Shown one piece after another: positions 33,244 to 41,170 of a stretch of DNA of 43,755 bases; position 1 is the stretch's first letter; every line of letters begins with the position of its first letter. The notes beneath the pieces were generated by a model that was given only the letters and a program-made list of their open reading frames with translations, made no database searches and was not told the origin of the DNA. Source of the stretch: Spirochaetia bacterium (GTDB lineage Bacteria; Spirochaetota; Spirochaetia; Treponematales; Treponemataceae). The DNA lies in contig CAAGGF010000081.1 in assembly GCA_900769325.1 (NCBI GenBank), forward strand, positions 1 to 43,755, written 5' to 3'. The translations under genes were made by a program, and so were the position numbers.

Positions 33244-34275
33244 ATGTTTAAAAAAAAGAATTTGCAGGTTTCGGTTTGTATTCCTGTTTATAATTCGGAA
33301 AAATATCTTTTAAGATGTCTTGAAAGCGTAAAAAATCAGGATTTTCCGGGCACAGAAATAATTCTTGTAAACGATTGTTCAAACGGCATTGACGAAAATG
33401 GAAATGATTTTTTTCAGATTGTAAAAAAGTTCAGGAAATCTTGCAAAATTCCTATAAAAATCGTCACGCACGCAAAGAACAAAGGTCTTCTTGAAGCAAG
33501 ACGCTCGGCGGTTTACGAGTCATCTTCAAAATACATAACTTTTTTAGACAGCGACGATTTTTTCCCGAAAGATGCTCTTAAAAATCTTTTTGTTGCGGCA
33601 GAAGAAAGCGGTGCAGACATTGTGCAGGGAAGAGTTGAAATTATTCCTGAAAATGTTTTCAGTGAGGAAGAAAGAAAACGCCTTCAAAAAATCGATACAA
33701 TCCGAAACAAAATCTGTTTTTCACCGCTAAAAGATGAAGAAATAATTTTCAGTTTTATGAATATAAAAAAAGACGGAATCGAAAATCATTCAGGTTTTGT
33801 TACGGGAAAACTTTTTACCCGCGAAATCTGTGCAAAGGCGTTTTTGTATCTTCCGGTTGTTTTTTGCACGCTAGGCGAGGATTTTGTGCTTTATACGATG
33901 TTCACTTATTTTGCAAAAAAGTACAAAGGAATTTCTTGTTCTGTTTACAATTATTCGTGCGACACAGGAGTTACTTCAAAAAAAATTATCGACACGCTTG
34001 AAAAATGGGAAAAAGTTTGTTCTGCTTCATCTGCTTTTACATCTCTTTTTGATTTGATTCAAAATGAACCTGAAATCAAAATGCCTTCTGAATGTGTCGA
34101 AGCGATAAAATTTCAGTGCAGGAGAATTTTGCAGAACAACATTTCTCAGATGCATACATCTGTCCCGGAAAGCCTTATCCCGGAAGCAAGAAATATGCTC
34201 TGCGATTATTGGGGAAGCGATTTTGTTTCAGAAATGGAAGAAAATTATTATGCTTGCCCTTCTTCTTTAACATAA
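33244..34275 (+). CDS. Family 2 glycosyltransferase
   Basis: The 343-residue protein has a GT-A glycosyltransferase domain in its first 220 residues: VSVCIPVYNSEKYLLRCLES, IILVNDCS and FLDSDDFF, where the DSD triplet is the metal-binding DxD. Such enzymes move a sugar from a nucleotide donor to a lipid- or protein-linked acceptor. No membrane spans are visible, so it is a cytoplasmic enzyme. Its 3' end overlaps the convergent lipoprotein gene by 28 bases. It is the only plus-strand gene among the envelope genes here, and its product may build a surface glycan, but the acceptor is unknown. Confidence 0.9.
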   Translation: MFKKKNLQVSVCIPVYNSEKYLLRCLESVKNQDFPGTEIILVNDCSNGIDENGNDFFQIVKKFRKSCKIPIKIVTHAKNKGLLEARRSAVYESSSKYITFLDSDDFFPKDALKNLFVAAEESGADIVQGRVEIIPENVFSEEERKRLQKIDTIRNKICFSPLKDEEIIFSFMNIKKDGIENHSGFVTGKLFTREICAKAFLYLPVVFCTLGEDFVLYTMFTYFAKKYKGISCSVYNYSCDTGVTSKKIIDTLEKWEKVCSASSAFTSLFDLIQNEPEIKMPSECVEAIKFQCRRILQNNISQMHTSVPESLIPEARNMLCDYWGSDFVSEMEENYYACPSSLT

Positions 34276-34988
34276 AATTCAAGTAATGCAGAATAATAAA
34301 CCGAATCAGAAGAATTATCGTACTGCACGATAACTAAAAGTTGGTTTATCTCAGTTTCAAGCGGATCTGTTGGATAAATTGTTATTCTTTCTAAATTTTC
34401 TTTGCGTTCAAGTTTTTCGCCGTTTAAATAGTAAGAATATGTTAAGTTGCTTTTGATTTCATCTGTGATTTCTGATTCTGTTAATATTGTTGTTGTTGCA
34501 CTGACTGTACCATCTTTAAGTTGGGAAGTAGTGAAAGTTGGAGCGTCTGAAGATTCTATGTTGTCAAAAGCAAAATTAATGCCGTTGATTCCGTCTATTG
34601 AAAGATTTGCACCGTCTTTAACTTTTTTTAAGTCTATTGAAAGTGGATTGTCGCCCTGTTTAATTGTAACGGTTGTTTTTCCTGTGTAAAGGCGGATTTC
34701 ATATAAATCTAATACATTAACTTCTACAGTTACGGTTGTGTCTACAGGCAATTCTTCAAAAGTAAATGACGCTTCTTTTTGTGAAGATTTAATTTTGTCT
34801 GATTTTACCTGATTTATAGAAGAGCCTTGGATTTTGCAGGAAATGTTTAGGTCTGATTCGTTTGTGGTGTCTTGATTTTCTGAGAGAATGTTTCTTGAAA
34901 AAGAAAAAGAAATGTCAGAAGTCTGATTGTTGTTTGAGCATGACAAAAAAGCAAAAGAGATTAAAAATAAAAAAAGAATTTTTTTCAT
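34248..34988 (-). CDS. Lipoprotein of unknown function, beta-rich
   Basis: Starting at base 34988 the product has 246 residues. MKKILFLFLISFAFLSCSNN is a typical spirochaetal lipoprotein signal with the acylated Cys near 17. The rest is rich in Ser, Thr and short strands (TFEELPVDTTVTVEVNVLD, LYTGKTTVTIKQGDNPLSI), suggesting one or two Ig-like/carbohydrate-binding-type beta sandwiches, but no family is certain. GGAGG five bases upstream sets this start. A consensus-like promoter (35011-35039) precedes it, so it is transcribed apart from the upstream operon. It probably sits in the outer or inner membrane leaflet. Confidence 0.75.
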   Translation of the reverse strand: MKKILFLFLISFAFLSCSNNNQTSDISFSFSRNILSENQDTTNESDLNISCKIQGSSINQVKSDKIKSSQKEASFTFEELPVDTTVTVEVNVLDLYEIRLYTGKTTVTIKQGDNPLSIDLKKVKDGANLSIDGINGINFAFDNIESSDAPTFTTSQLKDGTVSATTTILTESEITDEIKSNLTYSYYLNGEKLERKENLERITIYPTDPLETEINQLLVIVQYDNSSDSVYYSALLEFYVKEEGQA

Positions 34989-35010
34989 ACCGTCCTCCAA
35001 TTTACTATTA

Positions 35011-35039
35011 ATTATGGTCGAATATTATTCAAAAGTCAA
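35011..35039 (-). promoter_or_regulatory. Sigma-70 promoter of the lipoprotein gene
   Basis: On the minus strand TTGACT (35039-35034) and CATAAT (35016-35011) are separated by exactly 17 bases and lie 22 bases before the ATG, with GGAGG between. This is one of the best promoter matches in the window. Confidence 0.7.
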
Positions 35040-35048
35040 TGTAAAAAT

Positions 35049-35927
35049 TTACAGAAGATTTTGTTCTTTAAGGTATTCAAGAAATTCCGGGTTTTGATTT
35101 GCGAATTCTTTTGCACCGTAGTTAAAATTTTCCCAGGTTGATGTAAAAAGTTTCTGCATTCCGGGCATTGTAATTATGTCAGTCGGCATCGTGTAGTTCG
35201 GGTCAATGAGATTTTCATTCATGTAATCGCGTATGCTGTCAACGGAACTGAACAGGACATGGCTTATGAAAGTAGAGCAGACGAATTTGTTCATTTCTTC
35301 AAATTCTTTGAATTCTTCTTCCTGAGTCTGCGGTTTTTTGGATTTTTTTGTATCGGGATTTGACTTTCTTTTGACAGCGACGCCTGCCATTTTGAAATTG
35401 TCCGCGATTGAATAAGTTGTAGACTGACTTTCAACTTTTCGTTTGAGCCATGCGATTGCAGTTTCGTATTCTTTTTGGGAAACAGGATAGGCGAAAGTTG
35501 TCTGAAGCGATTTTTTTGGGTCGCAGGATTTCATAAATTCGTTTGAAAGAGTATTCGTGCACTGTTCTTTTTTAAGATTCGGGTTTGCATAAAGCGTAAG
35601 TCCGTAAAAATTGTCCGTTAAATCAAAACCGATTGCAATATGACTTCCGCTGACATCGTGGCGTTCGGTGTATTCAAGCCCTTTCTGAAGAATTACAGTG
35701 CCTAAATTGTATTTTGCGTGAGGATTGTAAAGGCGCAGAAAAATGTATCGTTCGGTGTTTTCAGGAAGAACCGTTCCTTCGTTTGGAAACTGATAAAAGT
35801 GTTCTGTTTCTTCGTTTTTTTCAAGATATGCCCAGCTGTTTTCGCGGATATTTTTTGTTGAAGAACAGCCTAAAAATGCAACGGAGAGTAAAATTATGAA
35901 GATTTTCTTAAAATTCTTTTTTATCAT
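35049..35927 (-). CDS. Lipoprotein with permuted papain-like (YiiX/NlpC-P60-type) fold
   Basis: From the ATG at 35927 the protein has 292 residues with lipoprotein signal FIILLSVAFLGCSS (Cys near 21). The catalytic-looking elements come in permuted order: SGSHIAIGFDL near 94-104 supplies His96, and FVCSTFISHVLFSS near 215-228 supplies Cys217 after a long insert. TMPTDIITMP near the end is like the closing motif of YiiX/LRAT-type permuted papain enzymes. Such proteins cleave or transfer acyl or peptide bonds in the envelope. The start forms an ATGA overlap with the acyltransferase gene upstream; the longer frame is open by chance. The substrate is unknown, possibly a lipid or peptidoglycan. 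Confidence 0.65.
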   Translation of the reverse strand: MIKKNFKKIFIILLSVAFLGCSSTKNIRENSWAYLEKNEETEHFYQFPNEGTVLPENTERYIFLRLYNPHAKYNLGTVILQKGLEYTERHDVSGSHIAIGFDLTDNFYGLTLYANPNLKKEQCTNTLSNEFMKSCDPKKSLQTTFAYPVSQKEYETAIAWLKRKVESQSTTYSIADNFKMAGVAVKRKSNPDTKKSKKPQTQEEEFKEFEEMNKFVCSTFISHVLFSSVDSIRDYMNENLIDPNYTMPTDIITMPGMQKLFTSTWENFNYGAKEFANQNPEFLEYLKEQNLL

Positions 35928-36676
35928 TTGTTTATTCCTTTTAACCGCGGCATGTGACCTTTGTTGAATGCGTTTGAACCGCCGGAAATATTGATTTCGT
36001 TTTGAATCATATCGTGAACTTTTTGTGCAATTTTTTTTACATTTCCTTCGTTGATTGAACCGTCTTCGTTGTAGCATCCTTCTTTTTCCGGGAAAACCGG
36101 CTCAAGAACATGAAGCGAAATCTTTGGAACTGAACGCCCGAAAACGCTGAACGGTTTAAATTTTCCTTCTTTCATAACTGAAGCGACTGGAATTACAGGC
36201 TCGTGGAGTTTTACGCTGACTTCAAATGCACCCCGTCTGAACGGCATGACATTCTGATTGTAAATGTAACATTCTCCTTCCGGGTAAATGTGAACGAATT
36301 TCCGGCGTTTTATTCCAAGTGCACATGCTTTTGAAAACCGTTCAAGACTGTCCCGTCCGTGTGGAACTGGAATTCCTCCTAAAAGACGGGTGATGTTTCC
36401 AACTACAGGAGCTTTTACAGTTGCTTCTAAAAGCGTGTGGTGAAGCGGGTGCGGTGCAGAAAGAAGCGTCATATTCAGCGGATCTAAAGGCGTTGTGTGG
36501 TTACTTACGATTATCCCGCTTTTTACTGATTTTAAAATTTTTTTATTTTTAGTTGTAGTTCCGTACATTATTGTTACTAGAATTCTTAAAATCCACCAGA
36601 CACTGTGAAAGGTGAGAAACGAGGCGAATCTGAAAAAAATTGAGTCGTTTAATAATTTAAAACCTTTTCTGTACAT
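35924..36676 (-). CDS. 1-acyl-sn-glycerol-3-phosphate acyltransferase-like protein (PlsC family)
   Basis: The 250-residue protein carries the acyltransferase motifs: NHTTPLD at 59-65 is the HxxxxD catalytic pair (His60, Asp65), and YPEGE near 131-135 binds the glycerol phosphate. VVGNITRLLGGIPV lies between them as motif II. An N-terminal membrane helix (about 20-40) anchors it. PlsC-type enzymes add acyl chains to lysophosphatidic acid or, in variants, to glycolipids. The gene abuts the membrane glycosyltransferase gene directly, and the next gene is a papain-like lipoprotein, so a specialised glycolipid substrate is a fair guess. Confidence 0.9.
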   Translation of the reverse strand: MYRKGFKLLNDSIFFRFASFLTFHSVWWILRILVTIMYGTTTKNKKILKSVKSGIIVSNHTTPLDPLNMTLLSAPHPLHHTLLEATVKAPVVGNITRLLGGIPVPHGRDSLERFSKACALGIKRRKFVHIYPEGECYIYNQNVMPFRRGAFEVSVKLHEPVIPVASVMKEGKFKPFSVFGRSVPKISLHVLEPVFPEKEGCYNEDGSINEGNVKKIAQKVHDMIQNEINISGGSNAFNKGHMPRLKGINK

Positions 36677-37831
36677 TTAGCTTACAGTCCGTCCTTTCCA
36701 TTGAAATCCTTTGCCAGATACAGTTCTGCAAAATGAAGAAATTCCTACGATGACAATGTTTAAAAAAATCAGCTGATAAAAACAAGAAAGCCAGGTGTCG
36801 TTTCCTCGGTCATAAAACAGAATGAACCAGGTCAGAATTTGAAAAATCGTTGAAAAAACTAAAGCATTTTTTATCCAGAACGGATAGCCTTCAGCAAAAT
36901 AGATGAAAAACGGCGGAAGAACAAGAAAAATTACGACTGCAGAAAGAACTAAAAACAGAACAGGTGCAGATTTTCCGAGGAAATCGAAAAGATTTTTCCC
37001 GATTCCGTGAACGCTGTTTATGTATCCGTCGTACATTCTGCATGAACACTGATTTTTTATGTCGAGGAATAATGTTTTGAATCCGCATTTTTTCATATTT
37101 CGGGCAAGAAAAACATCTTCTGTTGTAACTTTTTTCACGACTTCATAACCGCCGGATTTTTTAAATGAATCTGCTTTTACGGCAATATATTGACCGATTG
37201 CATTTGAAAAAAAACTGAATTTTGAAATTCCGTTGAAAAAAAGCGGAACGACAAGCGCACTCAAAAGGAACATCGCAGAAACTGTAATTTTTTCCCCGAA
37301 AGTTTCCATTTCTTCGTAAATGTAGCCGGAAATCATATCGACATCATTTAATAGAAGATTTGTAACCGCAAAAGAAACGCTTGATTTTTTGTGCTTTGTG
37401 TCAACATCTGTAAAAAGAAGAATTTCGCCGTCAGCAGCCTGAACTAACTGGTGCATGGCGTAAGGTTTTCCGTTCCAATCTGCAGGAAGAGATTTTCCCT
37501 GAATGACATGAACCTTGTCCGAGTGATTTTTTTCAAACCAGCGTGCGATTTCTAAAGTTCTGTCTGTGGAATTGTCGTCTAAAACAAAAATATCGTAGTT
37601 CTGGTAATCCTGAGATACAAGATTGTTTAGACAGTTTTCCAGATTTTTTTCTTCGTTTCTTGCAGGAAGCAGAACGGAAACTTTTGGACCGTTTTTTAAA
37701 AGAGGTTTTTTAGTGTTTTTGTGAATGTAAATCGTGTTTCCTGTGCAAATCGTAAAAAAATATACTGCGACAACGAGACAGATAATTGCGTAAAGTCCGA
37801 ATATAATAGAAGAATTGTTAACTATTTGCAT
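36677..37831 (-). CDS. Membrane-bound family 2 glycosyltransferase
   Basis: The 384-residue protein has one N-terminal span (about 8-28) and a GT-A domain (VSVLLPARNEEKNLENC near 48-64, VLDDNSTDRT, and LFTDVDTKHK with the DVD metal motif). Three to four C-terminal spans follow (about 190-215, 290-315, 320-350 and 355-375). This arrangement is typical of CrtQ/HpnB-like enzymes that glycosylate carotenoids, hopanoids or diacylglycerol-type lipids. It is second in the minus-strand operon, overlapping the TPR-like gene by 14 bases and abutting the acyltransferase gene. The exact sugar and lipid are unknown. Confidence 0.88.
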   Translation of the reverse strand: MQIVNNSSIIFGLYAIICLVVAVYFFTICTGNTIYIHKNTKKPLLKNGPKVSVLLPARNEEKNLENCLNNLVSQDYQNYDIFVLDDNSTDRTLEIARWFEKNHSDKVHVIQGKSLPADWNGKPYAMHQLVQAADGEILLFTDVDTKHKKSSVSFAVTNLLLNDVDMISGYIYEEMETFGEKITVSAMFLLSALVVPLFFNGISKFSFFSNAIGQYIAVKADSFKKSGGYEVVKKVTTEDVFLARNMKKCGFKTLFLDIKNQCSCRMYDGYINSVHGIGKNLFDFLGKSAPVLFLVLSAVVIFLVLPPFFIYFAEGYPFWIKNALVFSTIFQILTWFILFYDRGNDTWLSCFYQLIFLNIVIVGISSFCRTVSGKGFQWKGRTVS

Positions 37832-38546
37832 CGCTGATTAAAGAAGCGCAGAATTTATTTGTTGGATAGACTTCAAGAGCTTTGTTTAAGTACATGAGTG
37901 CGTCTTCTTTTAATTTACTGCGTAAGAATGAATATCCTAAAGCCAGATTAAAGTTAAAAACATCATCTTTGTCTTTTGGATTTAAATATTTCATATTTTC
38001 CAGAAGAATTTTGCGTCCTTTTTTTTGGTCTGCAAAAATCTGAGGAGCGTAAATCCATCTGGAAGCTTTTAAATAAATTGCAGCAGTATTAAATTCGTCA
38101 AGTGAAAGAACATCGTCTGCGAGCGAACCTACTTTTAAACCGTTTGCGATTGCGTAAGAAGTCGGTTTTATTGCACACATCTGGGAAATACATTCTGATT
38201 TCATAAGGTATGCAAGCGGATTTTCCTGAACTGAAAGGGAGAGTTCTGCACATTCAACGCCTTTTTCGTAGTGAGTGATTGCGTTTTCTTTTTGTTCATA
38301 AAGTTGATAAGTTCGGCCCATAAAATATTCTGCACGGGCTAGAAGTGCGTTTAAAGTTTTTTTATCATCCAGGAATTCTTTTTGAATTTCTGAAACTGTT
38401 TTTGTATAATATGGAAGAATTTGTTCAGCGTTCAGTTCCTGAGCGTAAAGTAAATCACGAAGATTTTCGAGGGAACTGTAAGAATCTGCAAAAACAGAAA
38501 CTGAAAGCGAAATAAAACTTAAAATAAACAGAATAAATTTTTTCAT
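37818..38546 (-). CDS. Secreted TPR-like helical-repeat protein
   Basis: From the ATG at 38546 the product has 242 residues: a signal peptide (MKKFILFILSFISLSVSVFA), then helix pairs. The segments LLARAEYFMGRTYQLYEQKENAITHYEKG and LALGYSFLRSKLKEDALMYLNKALEVYP are clear TPR units. The block ASRWIYAPQIFADQKKG recalls the YFAPPIVGGG region of the island protein at 2745-3509. It leads the minus-strand lipid/glycosyltransferase operon and its 3' end overlaps the glycosyltransferase gene. Likely a periplasmic binding scaffold for the envelope enzymes; no catalytic motif is seen. The upstream Met (38579) would put 11 unlikely residues before the signal. Confidence 0.75.
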   Translation of the reverse strand: MKKFILFILSFISLSVSVFADSYSSLENLRDLLYAQELNAEQILPYYTKTVSEIQKEFLDDKKTLNALLARAEYFMGRTYQLYEQKENAITHYEKGVECAELSLSVQENPLAYLMKSECISQMCAIKPTSYAIANGLKVGSLADDVLSLDEFNTAAIYLKASRWIYAPQIFADQKKGRKILLENMKYLNPKDKDDVFNFNLALGYSFLRSKLKEDALMYLNKALEVYPTNKFCASLISDANS

Positions 38547-38664
38547 ATTGTTCCATAAAATTGCATAATTTTTAAGCAATTTCTTTAAATATATAAAAAT
38601 TCATTCTGAAAGTAAAATAATTTTCTGTAATTGAAATGTTATTGATAAAGATTTTTTAATGGGA

Positions 38665-38836
38665 TTCTTCGGCAGGCTCAGAATGACATTCCGAAACAAG
38701 TTCGGAATGACGGACTTGCGGTAATGATGTCATGCTGAACTCGTTTACGCCACAAGGGCGTTTGCCATAAGGAAATTATTTAACACGGCACTCACGTGCC
38801 TGGGGCATCAGCATCCCACCTGCGGTTGTAAAGAGC
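38665..38836 (+). repeat. Dispersed repeat, copy 2, with palindromic unit
   Basis: This 312-base gene-free stretch (38547-38858) holds a second copy of the repeats seen at 29266. TTCTTCGGCAGGCTCAGAAT begins at 38665, the palindrome ATTCCGAA/TTCGGAAT is at 38688-38708, and the 108-base block begins with GTCATGCTGAACTCG at 38729 and ends near 38836. Here the palindrome precedes the long block; in the other copy it follows it. No coding frame is present. Confidence 0.85.
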
Positions 38837-38858
38837 TTTTGAGAGTCTGTTTTTGAAA

Positions 38859-39584
38859 TTACTGATTTTCAAGCCATTCTATAAATTCCGGGATTGTTTT
38901 TGTAAATTCAACCTGGACACTTGCGTTTTTAAGCACAAGGAATTCTGTAAGTCCGTATGCAGTTTTGTTGTCATTCCAGTCGTAAGTGTAACCGAGCCTT
39001 GTCCACGGATATTTTTTTTCGCCAATGTAATAGGAAGAAATTATGTTGTCGCAGAACCATGAATGAAGTTCGCCAAGTGAAGAACCGTCTAAATCTTTTG
39101 GTTCAATCTGTTTTGAAGCATCAATCTGGTATGCAGGACGGCGTATGTCTTCAGGTTTTGTCCAGAATGCCGAAATGTGCGTGTAAGTTTTTTGCGGTTC
39201 TGTTCCTAAAAGCTGTTGAAGTCGCTTTGACCAATCTGTGACTCCAGTTTTATTTTTGTCATACCATGCTTTCATTTCTTTATCTGTAAAAGTCCATGAA
39301 TTGCCGAAAGAAAGAGTTACTGTTTTTGATTCCGGGTATGAATCAGGATATTTGTGCATTGTAAGCATTAAAACTCTGTCGTCTTTCCATGAAATAAGTT
39401 TTTCGTCTTTTGAAACGCATACAAGAGGTATAATTTCTTGGGGTTCTGCAATCATTGCATCGATTACGGCATCGTTGTAAAGTTCTGAATCTGTTTTTGG
39501 TTTTTTAGCACACGACGAAAGAATACATAAAAGAACGCTTAAAAAAGCAATTGTTTTGATTAATTTAATGTTGATTTTTTTCAT
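38859..39584 (-). CDS. Lipoprotein of unknown function
   Basis: The 241-residue protein starts with a lipoprotein signal ending LLCILSSCAKK (Cys near 25). The remainder is mixed alpha/beta with several Trp-rich blocks (SFGNSWTFTDKEMKAWYDKN, LHSWFCDNIISSYYIGE, YDWNDNKTAYG) and no recognised family. It is a single minus-strand gene facing the repeat block downstream and a plus-strand macro-domain gene upstream. It is likely to sit on the periplasmic side of a membrane. The pattern of Trp/Tyr could suit a ligand-binding protein, but this is only a remark on composition. Confidence 0.7.
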   Translation of the reverse strand: MKKINIKLIKTIAFLSVLLCILSSCAKKPKTDSELYNDAVIDAMIAEPQEIIPLVCVSKDEKLISWKDDRVLMLTMHKYPDSYPESKTVTLSFGNSWTFTDKEMKAWYDKNKTGVTDWSKRLQQLLGTEPQKTYTHISAFWTKPEDIRRPAYQIDASKQIEPKDLDGSSLGELHSWFCDNIISSYYIGEKKYPWTRLGYTYDWNDNKTAYGLTEFLVLKNASVQVEFTKTIPEFIEWLENQ

Positions 39585-39694
39585 AATAAAAAATTATCTT
39601 TTCATTTTTGATTCATGTCAAGGAGAATTTCGACAAAACTAGTTCGGGTGACCTAAGGAAAATAAGTTTTTAGACAGTCTAAGGGGTGAAAAGT

Positions 39695-39757
39695 ATGGAT
39701 TACATCGTGGAATTTTTAAAAGAGAACTTGCATAAAAAAAAATTCCTATTATATTAA
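39695..39757 (+). CDS. Possible 20-residue leader peptide
   Basis: ATG at 39695 preceded by AAGGGGTG opens a frame of 20 codons (MDYIVEFLKENLHKKKFLLY) closed by TAA at 39755, four bases before the macro-domain start. The downstream gene itself has no good ribosome site, so reading this small frame could feed ribosomes to it. It may be chance. Confidence 0.35.
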   Translation: MDYIVEFLKENLHKKKFLLY

Positions 39758-39761
39758 ATCT

Positions 39762-40931
39762 ATGGCTTTTAAAATATTACGAAAAAAAATTACTCGCTCT
39801 GGAAGTGAGGCGATTGTAAATGGTGTTCTTGATTTTCCGCTTTTTAAAACGGAGGTTGATTATGAGGTTTTTAAAAAGGCTGGAAGAAAAAAATTGTTTT
39901 CGGCTTTTAAAAATTTACATTCGTTTAAATATGGAAAAGCGGTTTGCACTTCGTCTTATAAATTAAAAGAGAAGGGAATAAAATATATTTTTCATACGCG
40001 ACTTCCTTATTATTTTGAAAATGAAAAGGAAGCTGTTTCTTTACTTAAAAAATGTTATCGTTCAAGCTTAAATCTTGCAAAAGAAAAGGGGTGCAAAAGC
40101 GTTGCAATTCCTCTTTTGGGAAGTAAATTTTCTGATTTTCCAGAAGAGATTGACATTCAGATTGCAAAAGATGAAATCAGCCGCTTTGTTTCAAAAAATG
40201 AAATTGATGTAAACCTTGTAATTTCCCAAAAAACGACTTCGTTAATTTCTGCGAAATTGTTTAATGATGTTCAGAAATTTATCAGAAAGAATTTAAAATC
40301 TCAAAAAAAACATTTTCCGTGCGATCCGTGGTTTTTATTCAGAAAAAAAGATTCTTCTATAGATAAATTAAAGAAGAAAAGAAATTCCAAGAAGGACTCG
40401 GGGGATTATTTTACAATTCTGCCTGAAACACTAGAAATAGTTGAAAAAGGCGGGAAAGAAAACAGGGTAAGTCCTGTAAAATACGGAATTCTTTCTTCTG
40501 AAAATATGTCCACAGTCGGTGCTTCGACTCCGTTCTGCAAGCGGGGAAATTCTTCTGGAATCGAAGTGTTTTTAAATCAGGCTCTCGAAAATCTGAATTT
40601 TCAAGATACACTGCAAAAATTCATTGCAAGCCGGAATCTCGATAATTCATCTGTTTATAAAAAAGCACTATTAGATAGAAGATTTTTTTCAAAAATTATC
40701 AGTAAAAAAAATTACATTCCAAAAAAAAGGACCGTGATGGCACTCGGGCTTTCACTTGAACTTGATTTAAACGAATACGAAGAACTTTTGGCTTCTGCCG
40801 GTTATTCTTTCATGCCTTCAAGCAAGTTCGACATGATTGTAAAATATTGCGTCATAAACAGAATTTATAACCTCATTGAAATAAATCTCATTCTTGATTC
40901 TTACGGTGAAAAATGCTTTTCTTCGGAGTAG
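39762..40931 (+). CDS. Macro-domain protein with C-terminal helical (HTH-like) domain
   Basis: The 389-residue protein has an N-terminal macro domain (about residues 1-160). SEAIVNGVLDFPL holds the usual xIVN motif, GKAVCTSSYKL and KYIFHTRLP are in the expected places, and SVAIPLLGSKF is the second ligand loop. Macro domains bind or remove ADP-ribose. Where active hydrolases have AxN and GGG loops, some positions here differ, so binding is likelier than catalysis. A linker (about 190-265) leads to a C-terminal helical domain (VYKKALLDRRFFSKIIS, RTVMALGLSLELDLNEYEELLASAGY) resembling an Xre-like HTH found attached to macro domains in some bacteria. It may sense ADP-ribosylation in stress or phage defence. 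Confidence 0.72.
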   Translation: MAFKILRKKITRSGSEAIVNGVLDFPLFKTEVDYEVFKKAGRKKLFSAFKNLHSFKYGKAVCTSSYKLKEKGIKYIFHTRLPYYFENEKEAVSLLKKCYRSSLNLAKEKGCKSVAIPLLGSKFSDFPEEIDIQIAKDEISRFVSKNEIDVNLVISQKTTSLISAKLFNDVQKFIRKNLKSQKKHFPCDPWFLFRKKDSSIDKLKKKRNSKKDSGDYFTILPETLEIVEKGGKENRVSPVKYGILSSENMSTVGASTPFCKRGNSSGIEVFLNQALENLNFQDTLQKFIASRNLDNSSVYKKALLDRRFFSKIISKKNYIPKKRTVMALGLSLELDLNEYEELLASAGYSFMPSSKFDMIVKYCVINRIYNLIEINLILDSYGEKCFSSE

Positions 40932-40981
40932 TTTTTTTTAATGAAAAATGCCAAAAAGATTAAAAAAAAATCCGTAATCGT

Positions 40982-41034
40982 CAGCCTGGGGCTACTGAAT
41001 GTACAGTTTTTTTTACGCCTCAGGCTGTTGTTTT
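40982..41034. terminator. Terminator-like hairpin after the macro-domain gene
   Basis: CAGCCTGGGGC (40982-40992) pairs with GCCTCAGGCTG (41017-41027), an 11-bp stem with one G-T pair, followed by TTGTTTTTTAA. A smaller inner stem (ACTG/CAGT) lies in the loop. It fits a rho-independent terminator for the macro-domain gene. Confidence 0.75.
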
Positions 41035-41170
41035 TTAAATTTCAAATCCTGAAAAATGTCGCCATTTTAGCGACCAAATCAAAATAATTTTCCGTTAGTA
41101 TAGAAAATGCAGAGTTAGGCGAAAATTTCATTTTTGCTGAATTATAAAATGCATTTGGAGGATTTTATTT

